Positions 23,176-34,740 of a stretch of DNA of 64,000 nt are shown here, one piece after another. The DNA comes from Celoporthe dispersa (lineage: Eukaryota > Ascomycota > Sordariomycetes > Diaporthales > Cryphonectriaceae), in the NCBI GenBank assembly GCA_016584495.1, contig WAID01000011.1, positions 868,001 through 932,000 of the forward strand. Reading direction: 5' to 3'. The notes under the pieces are model-generated. The model searched no databases, was not told where the DNA came from, and worked only from the letters and a program-made list of their open reading frames with translations. Made by a program: the position numbers and the translations under genes. The stretch's first letter is position 1. Each line of letters starts with the position of its first letter.

Positions 23176-25111
23176 CTAAGTCTCTTTGGTCGACGCCTGA
23201 TTGGGAGGATCAGGCTCGGTAGCAGGCTTATCCGGCGTGTTTTCTATCTCGCCGTCCATCTCCAAGGGCTCCTCCTCCAGGGATCCCGAGAGGGTCGTCG
23301 GCGTGAAAGAAGAAGCACCGCTGTCATTGTCGGGGCGTACAGGGTCGTGTCCCTTGCCGCTGTTGCTTGCCGACACGCCGAGGACGGTCCCGCCCTCTTC
23401 GATTTGCTTCTTCACGTCGCCCACAATCTTGTCCACCTCGCTGATCTTGCCGGTCGTCGACGCCGGGTCGACCTCCACACCGATGTCCTTCCTATTCTGA
23501 CTCTCGACCAGGGCCTCCTTGTCGAAGCGAACGATCATGCAGGACAGGTTGTCAGTACTGAAGCGGGCAAGCGCGTGGTCCACCAGGAGCTTGGAGGCTG
23601 AGCTGGGGTCCTGGACATTGCGGACCAGATCGACCGCTTCCTGATCGGAGCAGACATCCCAGAGCTACCGATCCGGTCAGTCAACCTGTCTTCAAATGTG
23701 TGAGAGAGAGGGAAGGGGGGAGGGGAAGAGAGAGAGAGAGAGAGAGGGAGGGAGAGACAAGAGGAGAGGGGCCACCAATACTTACACCATCGCATGCAAT
23801 GATAATGAACTCGTCCATGTCCGGCTGGATGACGGTCTCCGTGGTATACGGGTGACCGGTGACAAGGTCCTTCATGTAGGAGTCGCCGAGCGCCCGGGTG
23901 ACTGCCAGCACGCCATTGACACGATTGTTGAGAATCAATCCGCCTGCATTCGTGATGCGCTTTCCCTCGTTCTCGTCGCTGCCCTTGTGGTCATAAGACA
24001 GGCGCAGGGCCTTGCCAAAGCGACACAGGACGATCCGAGCATCTCCGACGTTGGCGGTGTACAGAACCCGTTGTCTCGATGCGGTGCCCTTCAGCTTGGC
24101 GCGCTCGGCCTCCGTATTCTGTTTGGACTCCGTAATCACCTCGGTGCTGTCCGATGCCTTCTCGGGCACCTTCTCCGTGGCCTTGGCCAGCGCGGGTGCG
24201 ATAGACTGAGAGCCGGTCTGGGAGACATTGCTGGGAACCCGGTCTTCCCAGCGCAGCACGGCGATGGCCGCGGTGCAGCCGCTGTTCTTCAGGGGGAGCT
24301 TCTCGAGCTGGGCGTCGACAGTGGTAAACGTCTGGTCCAGGAGCTCCGGTATGGCGGCGTTCGGGTTCTTCCTGATGATGTCCTCGAGGATGATGTGCAG
24401 CTTCTTCCCGCACCAGTCCGCCGCAAAGGTTCCGGCGTGGCCATCAAAGATAGCAAAGTAGCCATTGTCCGTCTCCAGCACATCCTGAGCGGCCGACCCA
24501 CTGCTGTCGCCCGAGGCTTTCGACGATTTCACGCCGCCCGACTCGGAGGGCAGCGCAGGGGCAGGGGTATGTAGGAAGTTGTATAGGAAAGCATGGGTGT
24601 CCTCCATCGTCCGCCTGCACTTCTTGTTCCTGTCCTCCCAGACGCCGACGCGGAAGGTAGACTTTGGGCCGGGGAGGGATTCGCCGGCGGCGTTGTTGTG
24701 CTGGCCCTGGGGTACTGCGAGGGACGGGTCCTGCTTGCCCAGCTTCTGGAGGGGCGTCTGCTGCGCGGTAGCGCCTAGGTCGCTATTGCTCCGGCCCCCA
24801 ACCTGGGCAAAGTTGAGCGCATTCGCGATGAAGCTGCTGGCCTTGCTGCCAACACCACTACTCCGTCTCTTGGCCGCAGCAGCACCGGTGCTGGGAGGAC
24901 TGCCATTGCCGCTGCGCTTCTCGCCGCTCGCAACCTGGTCCGTAGTCCTGATCGGCTTGGGCGGGGAGCCGCCGGAGGGCGAGCCAGGAGCAGCGTTGGG
25001 GCTGGTAGGGTCGGTCTCGGGCGAAGGTGACTTGCTGTTGGACTTGGCAGTCGACTCGGGAGGAGAATTGCTGTCTGCCTTCTGCGCAGAGCCGGATGAG
25101 CCGCCGAACAT
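23176..25111 (-). CDS. PP2C-type protein serine/threonine phosphatase (Ptc1-like)
   Basis: Mg/Mn-dependent PPM phosphatase, likely a Ptc1-type negative regulator of MAP-kinase pathways. Exons: 25111-23786 and 23664-23176, 605 codons in total. After a Ser/Pro-rich N-terminal region of about 165 residues, the PPM motifs appear in order: RRTMEDTHAF (metal Asp), YFAIFDGHAG, NSGCTAAIAVL, NVGDARIVLCRFG, VTRALGDSYMKDLV, and IIACDGLWDVCSD across the intron. FSTDNLSCMIVRF carries the last metal Asp. An acidic insert of about 70 residues splits the catalytic domain after RWEDRV, and the C-terminal tail is about 100 residues, so the protein is roughly twice yeast Ptc1. I start at the ATG reading MFGGSSGSAQK. 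The frame stays open upstream with no ATG in the part I read, so an upstream exon is possible. Confidence 0.88.
23727..23754. repeat. (GA)n microsatellite in PP2C intron
   Basis: GA repeats inside the single intron (23665-23785) of the PP2C gene. They read as CT on the transcript, so they may form the intron's pyrimidine tract. Confidence 0.8.
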
Positions 25112-26640
25112 CTTACTGAACAGCAGACCTCCTTGAGCGGAGAGACTGCGACGCTTGGATCCTGCCAGGTTGTCTTGGGAGGGGAGAACCAAGGGAGGTT
25201 TGGGAGGTGTCGTGGGGGCCTGGCACTGGGAAGGGGGGGAGGGTGAGGCAGATGACGTTGTAGCTTGACGCCCAAGCTGGGTAACCGTTCGTGTGCGCGC
25301 TGGCGTGAATTGGCAGGTTCGCGGGGTCGACAGCTCGACCGTGTATAGCGGGAGCGGCTTGTCAGGGCAGGTCCTGTAATTGAGAGTATCAGATCTGCGG
25401 TCAGCAGTGGCCTTTCAGAGCCTCAAGTCAGAACGAGAGAGGACGTGGTCGATGGTGATGAGCGTCTTTGTGGTAGGATGGCTTTGTCGTAGGAGAGCAG
25501 GTCTCAAGTCCGGTCCAGTAGTGCTGCCGCTGTTGGGAAGGTCTGAGGGTCGAGGTCCCAGAGGTGTCTGTCCCCGCGGTTGCGACGGAACGGGGCGAGT
25601 CCACTGTAGGTGTGGTACTAGTGAGCCCTGCTAGCCCAGACCGGTTTCGTAGGGCGAATTCGCAAGACGAGGGCAGAGCCACCAGACTTGATCAATAAAT
25701 TATGCACAGGCGAGATGCATGGTGTACGATGCTGGCGCGAGCGTCAGGTTGTCTTCCAGGATGCGAACCAAGGAGACAAGGTGTGTTTTTCGCTTCGCTG
25801 CTTAGGAACTTCGTACTTGCCTAGCTTGTGTTGGGCAGACTTGCCAGGGCGTGGCGTTTGTTGCCTTTGCTTTGGGTACGGGGCGTTGTGGTGTTGGTGC
25901 AGATTAGGCAGCGGTACGTCATTGATAGCCTAGACACAAGCGGGCATAGTTGCGGGTGCAGGCCTACAGTATTGAGTACGTACTATGCAAGCAGGGCAAG
26001 CTATGGCAGGCCTAGGTGCAAGGCTCACAACCAAAGCGTACAGGCACCTGAGATGTCGCGCTCTCTGGAGGGCGCAGGCAAACGTGGGGTCTCGTGTGAG
26101 AAAAAATGATGTAATAAGGTGTCGCAAGCGTTAGTGATACGGAGCAGCCAAGGTCTGATGACAACATCAGGCAATAGAACAGTGCGCCTACTTATGGATG
26201 AGAGCACAACCAAGATTGTCCAATCCAGCAGTGGCAATCTGGCTCTTTTACATAATACGTCCTTTCAAACAGTCTCAGGCACTAGAAGCAACACATCCTG
26301 TGTCGGTGTCTTCCGCAACAAGGCGCGGGTGGAGGTGACAAAGGCTAGCTTCAGGCCTCTCGCAGACCAAGATCAACCAATGCCTGCTTTGTGTTTCTTG
26401 ATAAGCATCAGTGACACAGATTGACGCTCAAGGTTCAATATGTTGTTCGCTTCCAAGTTGGAACATGGCCCTAGATCGGCAGTGCAAGAGCCTTGTCAAA
26501 GGTGGCAGCGGCGAGAAGCTGCTGCTGCCTTCTGGTGTTAATCGTAGATGACCGGAACGCCACGGCACTGTGAAAGAAGACCGCCCGGAACCTGGCTACA
26601 GAATACAATTTCCCCGTATTCAAGAACCATCCAACTGCTG
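25112..26640. other. Upstream region of PP2C gene / 3' flank of VPS2
   Basis: No supportable gene. The frame of the phosphatase remains open for more than 150 bases above the chosen ATG. An open frame at 26119-26424 (+) has no recognisable motif. Confidence 0.5.
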
Positions 26641-27567
26641 TCATCTTCTTAGGCTGTCCAGTCGAGCCTGGAGGTCATCGTCACCGGGGTCAGGCCCACC
26701 ACCGCTTCCGACCGCTTGAGCAACCCGGCCCTCCGCCACGGCGCTTGTCTGGAGACCGGAGGGTGTCTCGCCCAGCTGATAAAACACCACGTTAGCTCCA
26801 TGTTCCAGGGCTGCTTCTTGGTAGTGCCACTCACCGATTGGCTCAGATCGACACCAATCTCCTCGAGAACCTGTTCCACGACCTCATCTCCCTCCTCTTC
26901 CACGCCGACATCCATCGCATCATCAATCGCGTCGTCCATCATCTCCTGCCGCTGATCCATGATGTCGTTCTCTCTCTCGAACTCCATGGCTATCCTCTGT
27001 AGTTGCGGGAGGTTCATGCTCTTGTTCATACTGCCGAGGGCGACAGTAGCGCCCTTCATGGCTTGCATCATCTGCTCGTTCGTCCGGTAGGTCTAGAGAG
27101 CACAGTCAGCGAGATAAAGCACTGCTCGGGGGAGGAAGAGGAGGGGTTCACCGGCAGCGTACCTGTAGGCGCAGGGAGATCTTCTGCAGCTGGCTCCGCA
27201 TGCCATAGAACTTCTCGATATACCTGAGCGCCATCATCAGCCCATGGTCGAGATTACGAGTGTCGCCCAGCAGTCATACCTCCTCGTCCGCACGAGATCC
27301 TTCGCCTGGATCTTGGCCGCGCCCATCTGATTCTTCTGTGCGTTCTGCTTAATCTGTGTGACCAGCGTCTTCTCCTGTTTCTCCAGCTTCACCCGGACCT
27401 GGTCAAGTTCGCGTATGGCCTTGTCGAGCATTCGCTGGTTCTTGCGCAGACGCTCGGCGGGCGTCATGCGCTTTCCGAAGGCCCATTCTAGAATCTGCCC
27501 GTCACATGTGGTGGTCAGGTCAAGTCAATGCTCCCAGGTTTCGTGGTAGCTCGTAACTCACGTTCAT
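26641..27567 (-). CDS. VPS2: ESCRT-III subunit Vps2 (Did4/CHMP2)
   Basis: Charged multivesicular-body protein that caps ESCRT-III filaments and recruits the Vps4 ATPase for membrane scission at endosomes. Exons in transcript order: 27567-27562, 27494-27280, 27223-27163, 27092-26835, 26775-26641; total 225 codons (224 residues), the normal size. The first coding exon is only six bases (Met-Asn), read on into ILEWAFGKRMTPAERLRKNQ, the membrane-active amphipathic N-terminus. The basic helix hairpin KLEKQEKTLVTQIKQNAQK and the acidic helix EEEGDEVVEQVLEEIGVDL follow. The C-terminal MIM1-like motif is DDDLQARLDSLRR (Leu spacing for the Vps4 MIT domain). All junctions are GT-AG. Divergent from FZO1 with a 714-base gap. 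Confidence 0.95.
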
Positions 27568-28281
27568 GATGTCTCCCGCCCCGGCAGGCCGCTGCTGATA
27601 AGATGAAGTGATAGCCTGCTCGAGCTTGTCAGAGCAGACGCCTGGGGAGGTGAGCGCGGGGAGGCGGTCAGTGTCGCGTCGGTCTCGAGGTGGCCCGTAG
27701 AAGACAGAGAACTGCACCGTTCGTGATATTGTTGCCTGGATCCCTGGTGGTCGTGATACGTAAGAAGTGAGCCTCGGAGGGTGTGTGCAGGTGTCATTTG
27801 GCTTCCAGCCTGCTGTTGAACCAAGGTGCCCAAGGCATGTTCGGCTTGGCAAGCCCCTACCCTGTAGCAACAGCGCTAACCGGGCAGGCAAGCAGCCAAA
27901 GTCCAGTGCTAGACTTCCATTAAGCTAGGTGTGTTAGGTAAGCGATTGACCAAAGTTTGGGGATGGGGACAGGCCTGGACAGGGCCTGGATGTAACGGAA
28001 AGGTGGAGGCGAATTGGCTGGCTGCTGGAGACCAAAACTGGGTGGCACTTTACGTTTTTTCCTTTTTTTTTTTTTTTTTTACAGGGCATGCATGGCGCGC
28101 ATGTGAGTGCATGAATCTGCGGAACGGGTCCTCGTCCTGGCCCAGCTCCATACGCCGACCGGAAAATAGAGTCACCAGTTTTCAATCTTCCCCCCCTCTC
28201 TTCATCCTTTCCCTCCTCCTCCTCTCCACGCCACCTTCTCTTCCTCAAGCCATCACATCAGATGGACGTGCACGACCCAAA
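27568..28281. other. Shared upstream region of VPS2 and FZO1
   Basis: 714 bases between divergent start codons. It contains poly-T at 28064-28080 and a CT-rich leader directly before the FZO1 ATG. An in-frame open stretch runs 117 codons upstream of the chosen FZO1 start without family character. Confidence 0.5.
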
Positions 28282-31114
28282 ATGAGTCAAGACTATTTCA
28301 GCGGCAAGGGCAAGTCGCCGGCGCGACGAGTCGACGACGAGACGTCCTCATCTTCGAATCCCGATGACGTCGCGAATCATAGCCGCTCGCCAACCAACAA
28401 CAACAACAACGGTGGCCTGCTCCCGGCCTTCGCGACCGTCGGCTCTGGCTCGACGTCCAAGTACGGCGCGCAGCTCCAGGAGATGATCGAGAGGGACTCT
28501 GGCTACGGTGGGTCTGTCGCCAGCGGACCCGTGGGCAACGCGCTGATGCCAGACACGCCAGCGTGGGAGAATGCGACACACGCCGACACGCCACCGCGCT
28601 CGGCTGGGGCTGACCGGCGGCTGCAGACCAGCGCCGTGCATCAGCTGTGGTACAACCAGCAGCGTGGGGTCCTCAACCGGGCCATCAACAAGGTCATTGA
28701 TCTCCTCACGGAGCTGCAGGATGAGAACGCGAAATGGCCTGCCCACTACCCATCCGTCCAGCGAGCCGAGGTCGACACCGCCGCCTCTTCCCCGACGAGA
28801 CCTGAGTTCCGACATCACTTCTCAAACCTCGACGACTTTGCCGTCTCATCCCACCGATCGCCCCCGCCACCGATCAGGCGTGCGATGACGTCCCTGGAGG
28901 ACCATGCCAGTGCTGCTGAGTCGAGCAAGGTAGCTGAGAAGAGACTCGGGGCGGAGCCACGGCTCGTCACGCCCCAGATAGCCCAGGAGTTTTCTATATT
29001 GAAGCTGGACCTGAAATTGGGAGCTCTGCACCAGACGCAGCTGGTCCACTCTCTGGAGAAGGGCTCGATCGCCTCCCTGCTCGACGGCAAGATCAGCTCC
29101 AGCATCACACATCTCCTTAAGCTGCGGGAGCGGATAGAGGATACCGCGAGCAAGGTCCTCATCACGGGAGACCTGAACGCCGGGAAGTCCACCTTCTGCA
29201 ATGCCCTGCTGAGGAGGAAGGTCCTGCCAGAGGACCAGCAGCCCTGCACGAGCATCTTCTGCGAGGTCTTGGACTACAAGGAGAACAGCAACATCGAGGA
29301 GGTCCACGCGGTTCACAAGGATGCCGTCTACGACCGGAACGACGAGACAACCTACGACGTGTACACCTTGGCCCAGCTCGAGGATATTGTTATTGACAAC
29401 GATGCCTACCTGATGTGCAAGGTCTACGTCAAGGAGGTGCGGTCTCTTGACGAGTCCCTGCTCAACAATGGCGTGGTGGATATCGCACTTATCGATGCAC
29501 CTGGTCTCAACTCCGACACGACCAAGACCACCGCCGTCTTCGCCAGGCAGGAGGAGATCGATGTTGTCGTCTTCGTGGTCTCCGCCGCCAACCACTTCAC
29601 ACAGTCGGCGAAGGAGTTCCTGTGGGCCGCAGCAGCAGAGAAGGCTTATCTCTTCATCGTTGTCAACGGCTTTGACATGATTAGAGACCAACGACGATGC
29701 CAGAAGATGATCCTCGACCAGGTCTCCGGCATAAGCCCGAGGACGCACAAGGAGTCAGCCGAGCTTGTCCACTTCGTATCAAGCAATGCGATACCGATGA
29801 TGCCTACACCACCAGGTGGACCAGGCGGCGATGGGAGTGGCAGCTCCGGTGGTGGCGGCGGCGGCGATGACCCTAGCGACCCGAAGGGCAAAGGCAAGGA
29901 CAAGGAGAAGATGCGGGATTTCCAGAATCTGGAACAGTCCCTGCGGAGGTTCGTGCTGGAGAAGCGGGCTCGTTCAAAGCTCGCTCCGGCCAAGCATTAT
30001 CTGCTAAATATCCTGGCCGACGTCAACTCCTTGGCGACCGTGAATGCCGAGGTTGCCCAGTCAGAGGTGGACCGTGTGGGTAAGGAGCTACGGGAGATCG
30101 AGCCCCAGCTCGAGGCCAGCAAGAAGGCCCAGAGCAGGATCACAGACGAGGTCAACCAGGCCATTGACGAGACATGTGACGACGTCTACCAGCACACCCG
30201 CGGCAGTCTGAACGAGGCCATTGCGCATGCTGACGAGAACATCAGCGTTCCCTATCCTGGTCTGTTCCAGGCCTTTGACTATGCTGAAGACCTGAAGGAG
30301 GCTATGCTGCAAGGGATCCAGGCCTGTGTGAGCAACTGCGAGGAATATGCCCGCGGGAAGGCTGTTGGCGGTGTCGACGCGATCAAGCAGCTTGGTATCC
30401 TGCATCTGGGCAGCGAGTATGCCGGACTCAACTTCCACCCAGACGTCATGTTCCGGCGTAGACGTGACGCTCTGGCCAAGCAGATTGACGTACCAACCGA
30501 GCTACTTGATTTCGTGGACCTATCGACTCTCATGCAGCGACAAGAGAAGGTGGCCGGCACGGGTATGGCACTCACCGTTGCCACGACCGTTGGCATGCAG
30601 GTCGTCGGCGGATACAGCTGGATGGATCATGCGTTCAGCGCCGCTCGCATTGTTGGTAACGATAATTTGCGCCGGCTGATCGTTCCTGGCTTAATTCTTG
30701 CAGGTATGCACTTCCAGGATTAGCCTTGCACTTTATCAAAAACCCGTACTGACACTGTCCGCAGCCGCCGCCGCAGCAGCCTATGTTCTCAACCAGATCC
30801 CCCAATCCCTACCGCACCGCCTCTCAGACAAGATCTCGGCACAGCTGGCCGCCATGGAGTATGTGCACAACAACGCACAGCGCATCTCAGGCTCCGTCCG
30901 CAAGGTCCTGCACACGCCCAAGGACCATGTCGTCTTCAACCTGAACCGGTCGGTCGAGCAGCTGGGCCAGCGCCGCGAGGAGACGCTCAAGGTCAAGAAG
31001 GAGAGCCACGACGCTATGCGATACTTCACAAACCTGGTGCGCAGCAGTGCAGACCAGAGGGCGCAGGTCGAGGGGGTGGACCTGGAGGGTGTTCCCGCGG
31101 CCGCGGCGATGTAG
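28282..31114 (+). CDS. FZO1: Mitofusin Fzo1, outer-membrane dynamin-like GTPase
   Basis: Transmembrane GTPase that tethers and fuses mitochondrial outer membranes. Exons 28282-30703 and 30765-31114, 924 codons (923 residues). The start chosen is the ATG of MSQDYFSGKGK. The reading frame is open further upstream, but that part does not look like the family. GTPase motifs: G1 GDLNAGKSTFCNALLRR near residue 295, G3 DAPGLNSDTTKT near 406, and G4 VVNGFDMI near 460. A low-complexity Gly/Ser/Asp insert lies at about 510-540 inside the GTPase region. Two closely spaced hydrophobic segments follow (MALTVATTVGMQVVGGYSW, then LIVPGLILAGAAAAAAYVLN across the intron). These form the hairpin that leaves both ends in the cytosol. 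A basic C-terminal helical region comes last. Convergent with TOM22, another outer-membrane protein gene. Confidence 0.95.
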
Positions 31115-31698
31115 GTGGCTTTTGGGCGTGACGCTTTCTCAAGCCAGGTGACGTGGTGGTTGTCAAACAATCATCAGATTCTTAACTTGACGGTCTGGGT
31201 GGGAGAGGAAGAAGAAGAAACACGACGAGAAAAGGAAAGATGTTCAATACCCCCTCTACTCAGTCGGTCCGACTACTAGTAGCCTTTTATTACTTTGATA
31301 GCAACATCCCACGGCGTTCTAGAGCATACGAAAATTGTATGAATTGATTACATCCTTACCCAAGATATGTATGTGTGTGCTCATACTAGTAGAACTGAAG
31401 GGGTCCAAGAAGATTTTCACGCCCACCAGGGGACGGGATGATCAAGCCAGACTTCACTTCGAGCAGTGTCGATACCACAAACAATACTATGGAACACAGT
31501 AGGCGACAAAATGGTTCCCACAGGCTGCACATGATAGGCATGGGAGGACCTCCTCTGTTCATGTAGAAGAGCTTCCGAAGTCGAAAAAAAAATCAGAACT
31601 CCATTTCCATATTTAACCGATTGCCTCTGACCGTGTGGGCCGGGGTCTTATGCAAGTATACACGAGGGCCTCTCACTCCAGCCCTTCGATAGACAGAC

Positions 31699-31732
<34 letters not shown>

Positions 31733-31944
31733 GAGAGTTCCTTTCCCAGCCCCCTCCCCCCAAGATCGCTAGTCCCCGATATGCAGAATGTGATGCCATA
31801 CATGTTTCCTATACAGGACATGGAAACAAACAGAAGGGAAGAGAAGAAGAATAAAAATAAAAAGAATTCCCACCCCCCTTCTCAACCGTTGCATCACACC
31901 ATCGTCGAACCACCAAACCAAAATTCCACATTCCGGGCTCTCCC
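31115..31944. other. Convergent 3' flanks of FZO1 and TOM22
   Basis: No gene seen. It contains a (GA)n microsatellite at about 31687-31720. Confidence 0.6.
31690..31730. repeat. (GA)n microsatellite
   Basis: GACA then GA repeats ending GATAGAGATAGAGG, in the FZO1/TOM22 convergent interval. Confidence 0.85.
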
Positions 31945-32626
31945 TCACAGCGCAGGCCTCGCCTGCACACCACCCTCCTTGCCGAGGGCCTCTCCGATCA
32001 TGTCAGCAGTGTTGCCGTCCGCGCCGCCGGCGGTGAGCAGGTCCTGGCCCTGCTCGCGCTGGCGCATCTCCTGCTCCATGGCGATCATCTGCTGCTCCTC
32101 GGCCCAGCACAGCGCGAAGGGGACGCCGATCAGCAGGGCGGAGACGGAGATGGACCACATGGAGCGGCCGGCGAAGAAGACGACGCCGGTGATGACGCGG
32201 CGGGTGGTCTGGTACTTTCCATAGAACCAGGAGCGGGTGGTGGGTGGGATGATGTCGCGGAGGGCCGAGAGGCGGTCCGAGAGGGTCTCGGCGGTTGGGT
32301 CAAAGTCTGAGTCGTTGGAGATCTCGGAGTCTATGAAGAGAGGAAGTGAAGAAGAAGAAGATCGTTAGCATGTCGTCTCTGGGCCAGATGATCAAGAGAG
32401 AGGGCGCCAGCAGAGTGGTGGCAGGACGGAGGTGAGGGGGAGGGTGAAGCTGCGAAATGTGCAGAGGCGCATCTCGAAATTTTGCCATTGCGTCACTACG
32501 CAGGAAAATGCACAGGGACAGGCCGCGACGTTGCTCACCAGTGTCAGTGTAATCGCCATCGTCCTCCTCAGGGCCAGGCTGGCGCTTCTGGAACTCCTCG
32601 TCCTCGACCTCGACAAGCTGGACCAT
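31945..32626 (-). CDS. TOM22: Mitochondrial import receptor subunit Tom22
   Basis: Central receptor and organiser of the TOM translocase. Exons 32626-32539 and 32330-31945, 158 codons (157 residues), a normal size. The N-terminal cytosolic domain is strongly acidic (VEVEDEEFQ, EEDDGDYTDTDSEISNDSDF), as expected for presequence binding. The conserved LSDRLSALRDIIPPTTR block follows, then one membrane helix near residues 87-108 (WSISVSALLIGVPFALCWAE), preceded by the family VFFAGRSMW. The C-terminal intermembrane-space tail is Gln/Glu then Gly-rich. Start chosen at MVQLVEVEDEEF. The only open extension above it begins at a non-ATG codon. An overlapping ATG-initiated frame begins upstream at 32964 (see findings). 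Confidence 0.95.
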
Positions 32627-33040
32627 CTTGAGGGCCTGTACTCTTGCCTGTCCACGCAGGAGCTGTTGTTGCAAGCCGTGCAGTACTCGGGGTGCTGTCG
32701 CCGGCTCCTCGAGGTAGCTGAGCGGCGCAGGGGACTCGTCTCGGGGTCGCGACTGGAAGAGGCCCGCGTCGGCTTCGCACTGGAAGGGAACTGGGCTCGC
32801 GAGGCGTCTGGCGAGGGGGGAGAGCTGGTCGTAGGGTGTGGGAAGACGGCCGAGGGAAACGTGCGCTGGAGTTGACGTAGGGCGGATGCTCTGAGCATCT
32901 GCTGCTCAAAAGGCGACAAATTCTTGAGCAGGGGTTGCTGATCTATGTCGTGCACGGACCCCATAATGGTAGGTGCGGTGTTGGTGTAAAATGATTGGCA
33001 GGCGCGTGGGTGGTCTGTGCGTCCTGGCCCAGATGCACCT
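32627..33040. other. TOM22 upstream region with overlapping upstream ORF
   Basis: Contains the ATG at 32964 of a 190-residue minus-strand frame that overlaps the TOM22 start in another frame. No other feature seen. Confidence 0.4.
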
Positions 33041-34740
33041 TCCTTAAGTATTCTACTTAAAGGATGAATAATATTATTGGAAAAAGGGTTGATGATGGAG
33101 TATTAGATATACACCCTCTGTGTGATGGGCCATTCTAGATGTTTACTTTAATTGTAGTCATCATCGAATCTCAGAAACGAGTGCATCAAGGCGAGGAGGG
33201 TCTGCATCTGCCCCGGATGAGGCAGTTTCCCTCCATTTCCTCTTGATGCTCTCTTACTTCTGATCACTACTAATCAACACGACACTCATCTCCTGGGCAG
33301 GGTATGATCATATTATACTTGGTTCCAAACATCTGTGATGATCTGCAGTCTCCATTCTTTTGTGGTTGCTCCATATGCCTACTTCAAGGAACTCTGCACC
33401 AGGTCAGAGAACAATCTCCTCACAGCAGAGCACCCATCCCAGGGCAAACACAATTGAGGTGGAAGCCCCCATCTCAAAGCCTCCTTCTGAGATCCTTTGC
33501 ATCTTATGACGGAGAGGTAACACTCATATCTTTCAACACTGCTTATTCTGCACAATGCCAAATATTAAATGTTCTCGCTTTGCAATTATGGTAACGAGCC
33601 TCCCATGCACATTCGCATATTGTTCAGGCCGATGCTTTACTGTAAAGACTCAAATTTTAACAAATATGGATGTGTGGATTTGGTAGGTGAGAATGAATGA
33701 ACCAGTGCTGAACTGCCACTTTCGAAAGAGAAATAAGACTTCCGCACTAGAAATAAATAAAGAGGTGCATCAGTGAAGCATGTGGAAACGGAATACTACA
33801 GCACAATATTGTTTTTGCGAGTGGGAAACACTAGATTTACATACCGAGTACTAAGTATGTAAATTTGCAAAAATGTTCTCCCCAGTAAACCAGGTAGTGC
33901 CGGTGGGAATATTGTAATATGGCCACTTCTATGTTCTTCCGGGAAGATAGGCCAAAATGGAAACTTGAATCGTTTCTCACCCCCTTCTCGCTGTCCTTCA
34001 TCTGTTCATTCCCATCCCAGAACCCCCTGCTTTGTGCTGTGAATGTATTATCCCCCCCCCCTCTTCTGCGAGCTTGCAGCAGTCAAGTGCGGTGAGAGCC
34101 GAATGATATGACCCGGTGGAACTCATCAAAATCTTGATTGCAAAAGGCTAATAAATCAGCAGGTGAGTCTTCAGCTTCATATCCCAATCGAGGTCGGCGG
34201 ATTCTGCCAAGATACATTATGACTTTGACCCGGCCTACTTTGCTCTTCTTTCAGAGTTCTCTAGGCGCTAGAACGGGCAAGGTTCATTTGTGTGTAGCAT
34301 CATCCGATGTACCAAACATTGATCAGCCTAGATGTGCGTCGATCTGAAACTGAGCCTCGCAGGGAAACTTTCAGAGCTTACATAACTCGCATTTAAAGTA
34401 GTTGTGCGGCTAACCTCTTAGATCTAGGCAAAACGTCCTCCAGGACGCGTTGAGCCCGATGCAAATTCTAGACTTCAAGATGTTAGAAAGACACGCAAAA
34501 ATTGGAAGAAAAGGCACCTTTGATTTTTCTCGTATTACGTTGATCACACTTGCTCTCAAGTCAGACTATCATTCTCATGCGCACATACTTTATGTATAAA
34601 ATTGCAGGCTGGTTGGCATGTCTCTCCCGCGCATCGTATCTGGTGTGGTGTGTAGTACTTGGTATTGACGCAGCGGTCTACCCAGGAGGTATGTCGGCCA
34701 TGTCATTACAAGACCGTGACACCACGGCGTAAGAAGGCTT
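33041..34740. other. AT-rich gene-free segment next to the repeat-precursor gene
   Basis: Clearly richer in A/T and in TA dinucleotides than the rest of the window, with no convincing gene on either strand. Only short frames occur (for example 33304-33594, 34138-34347), with no family motif. It could be an old, mutated transposon relic or simply non-coding accessory DNA. No terminal repeats or target duplications could be recognised. Confidence 0.55.

Noticed and set aside
25109..25192. Upstream PP2C start reading VLPSQDNLAGS
   Set aside because: The frame there opens at a TTG, not an ATG. The first good ATG is at 25111; an upstream exon remains possible.
26119..26424. 101-codon + strand frame between PP2C and VPS2
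   Set aside because: No recognisable domain; composition not distinguishable from chance.
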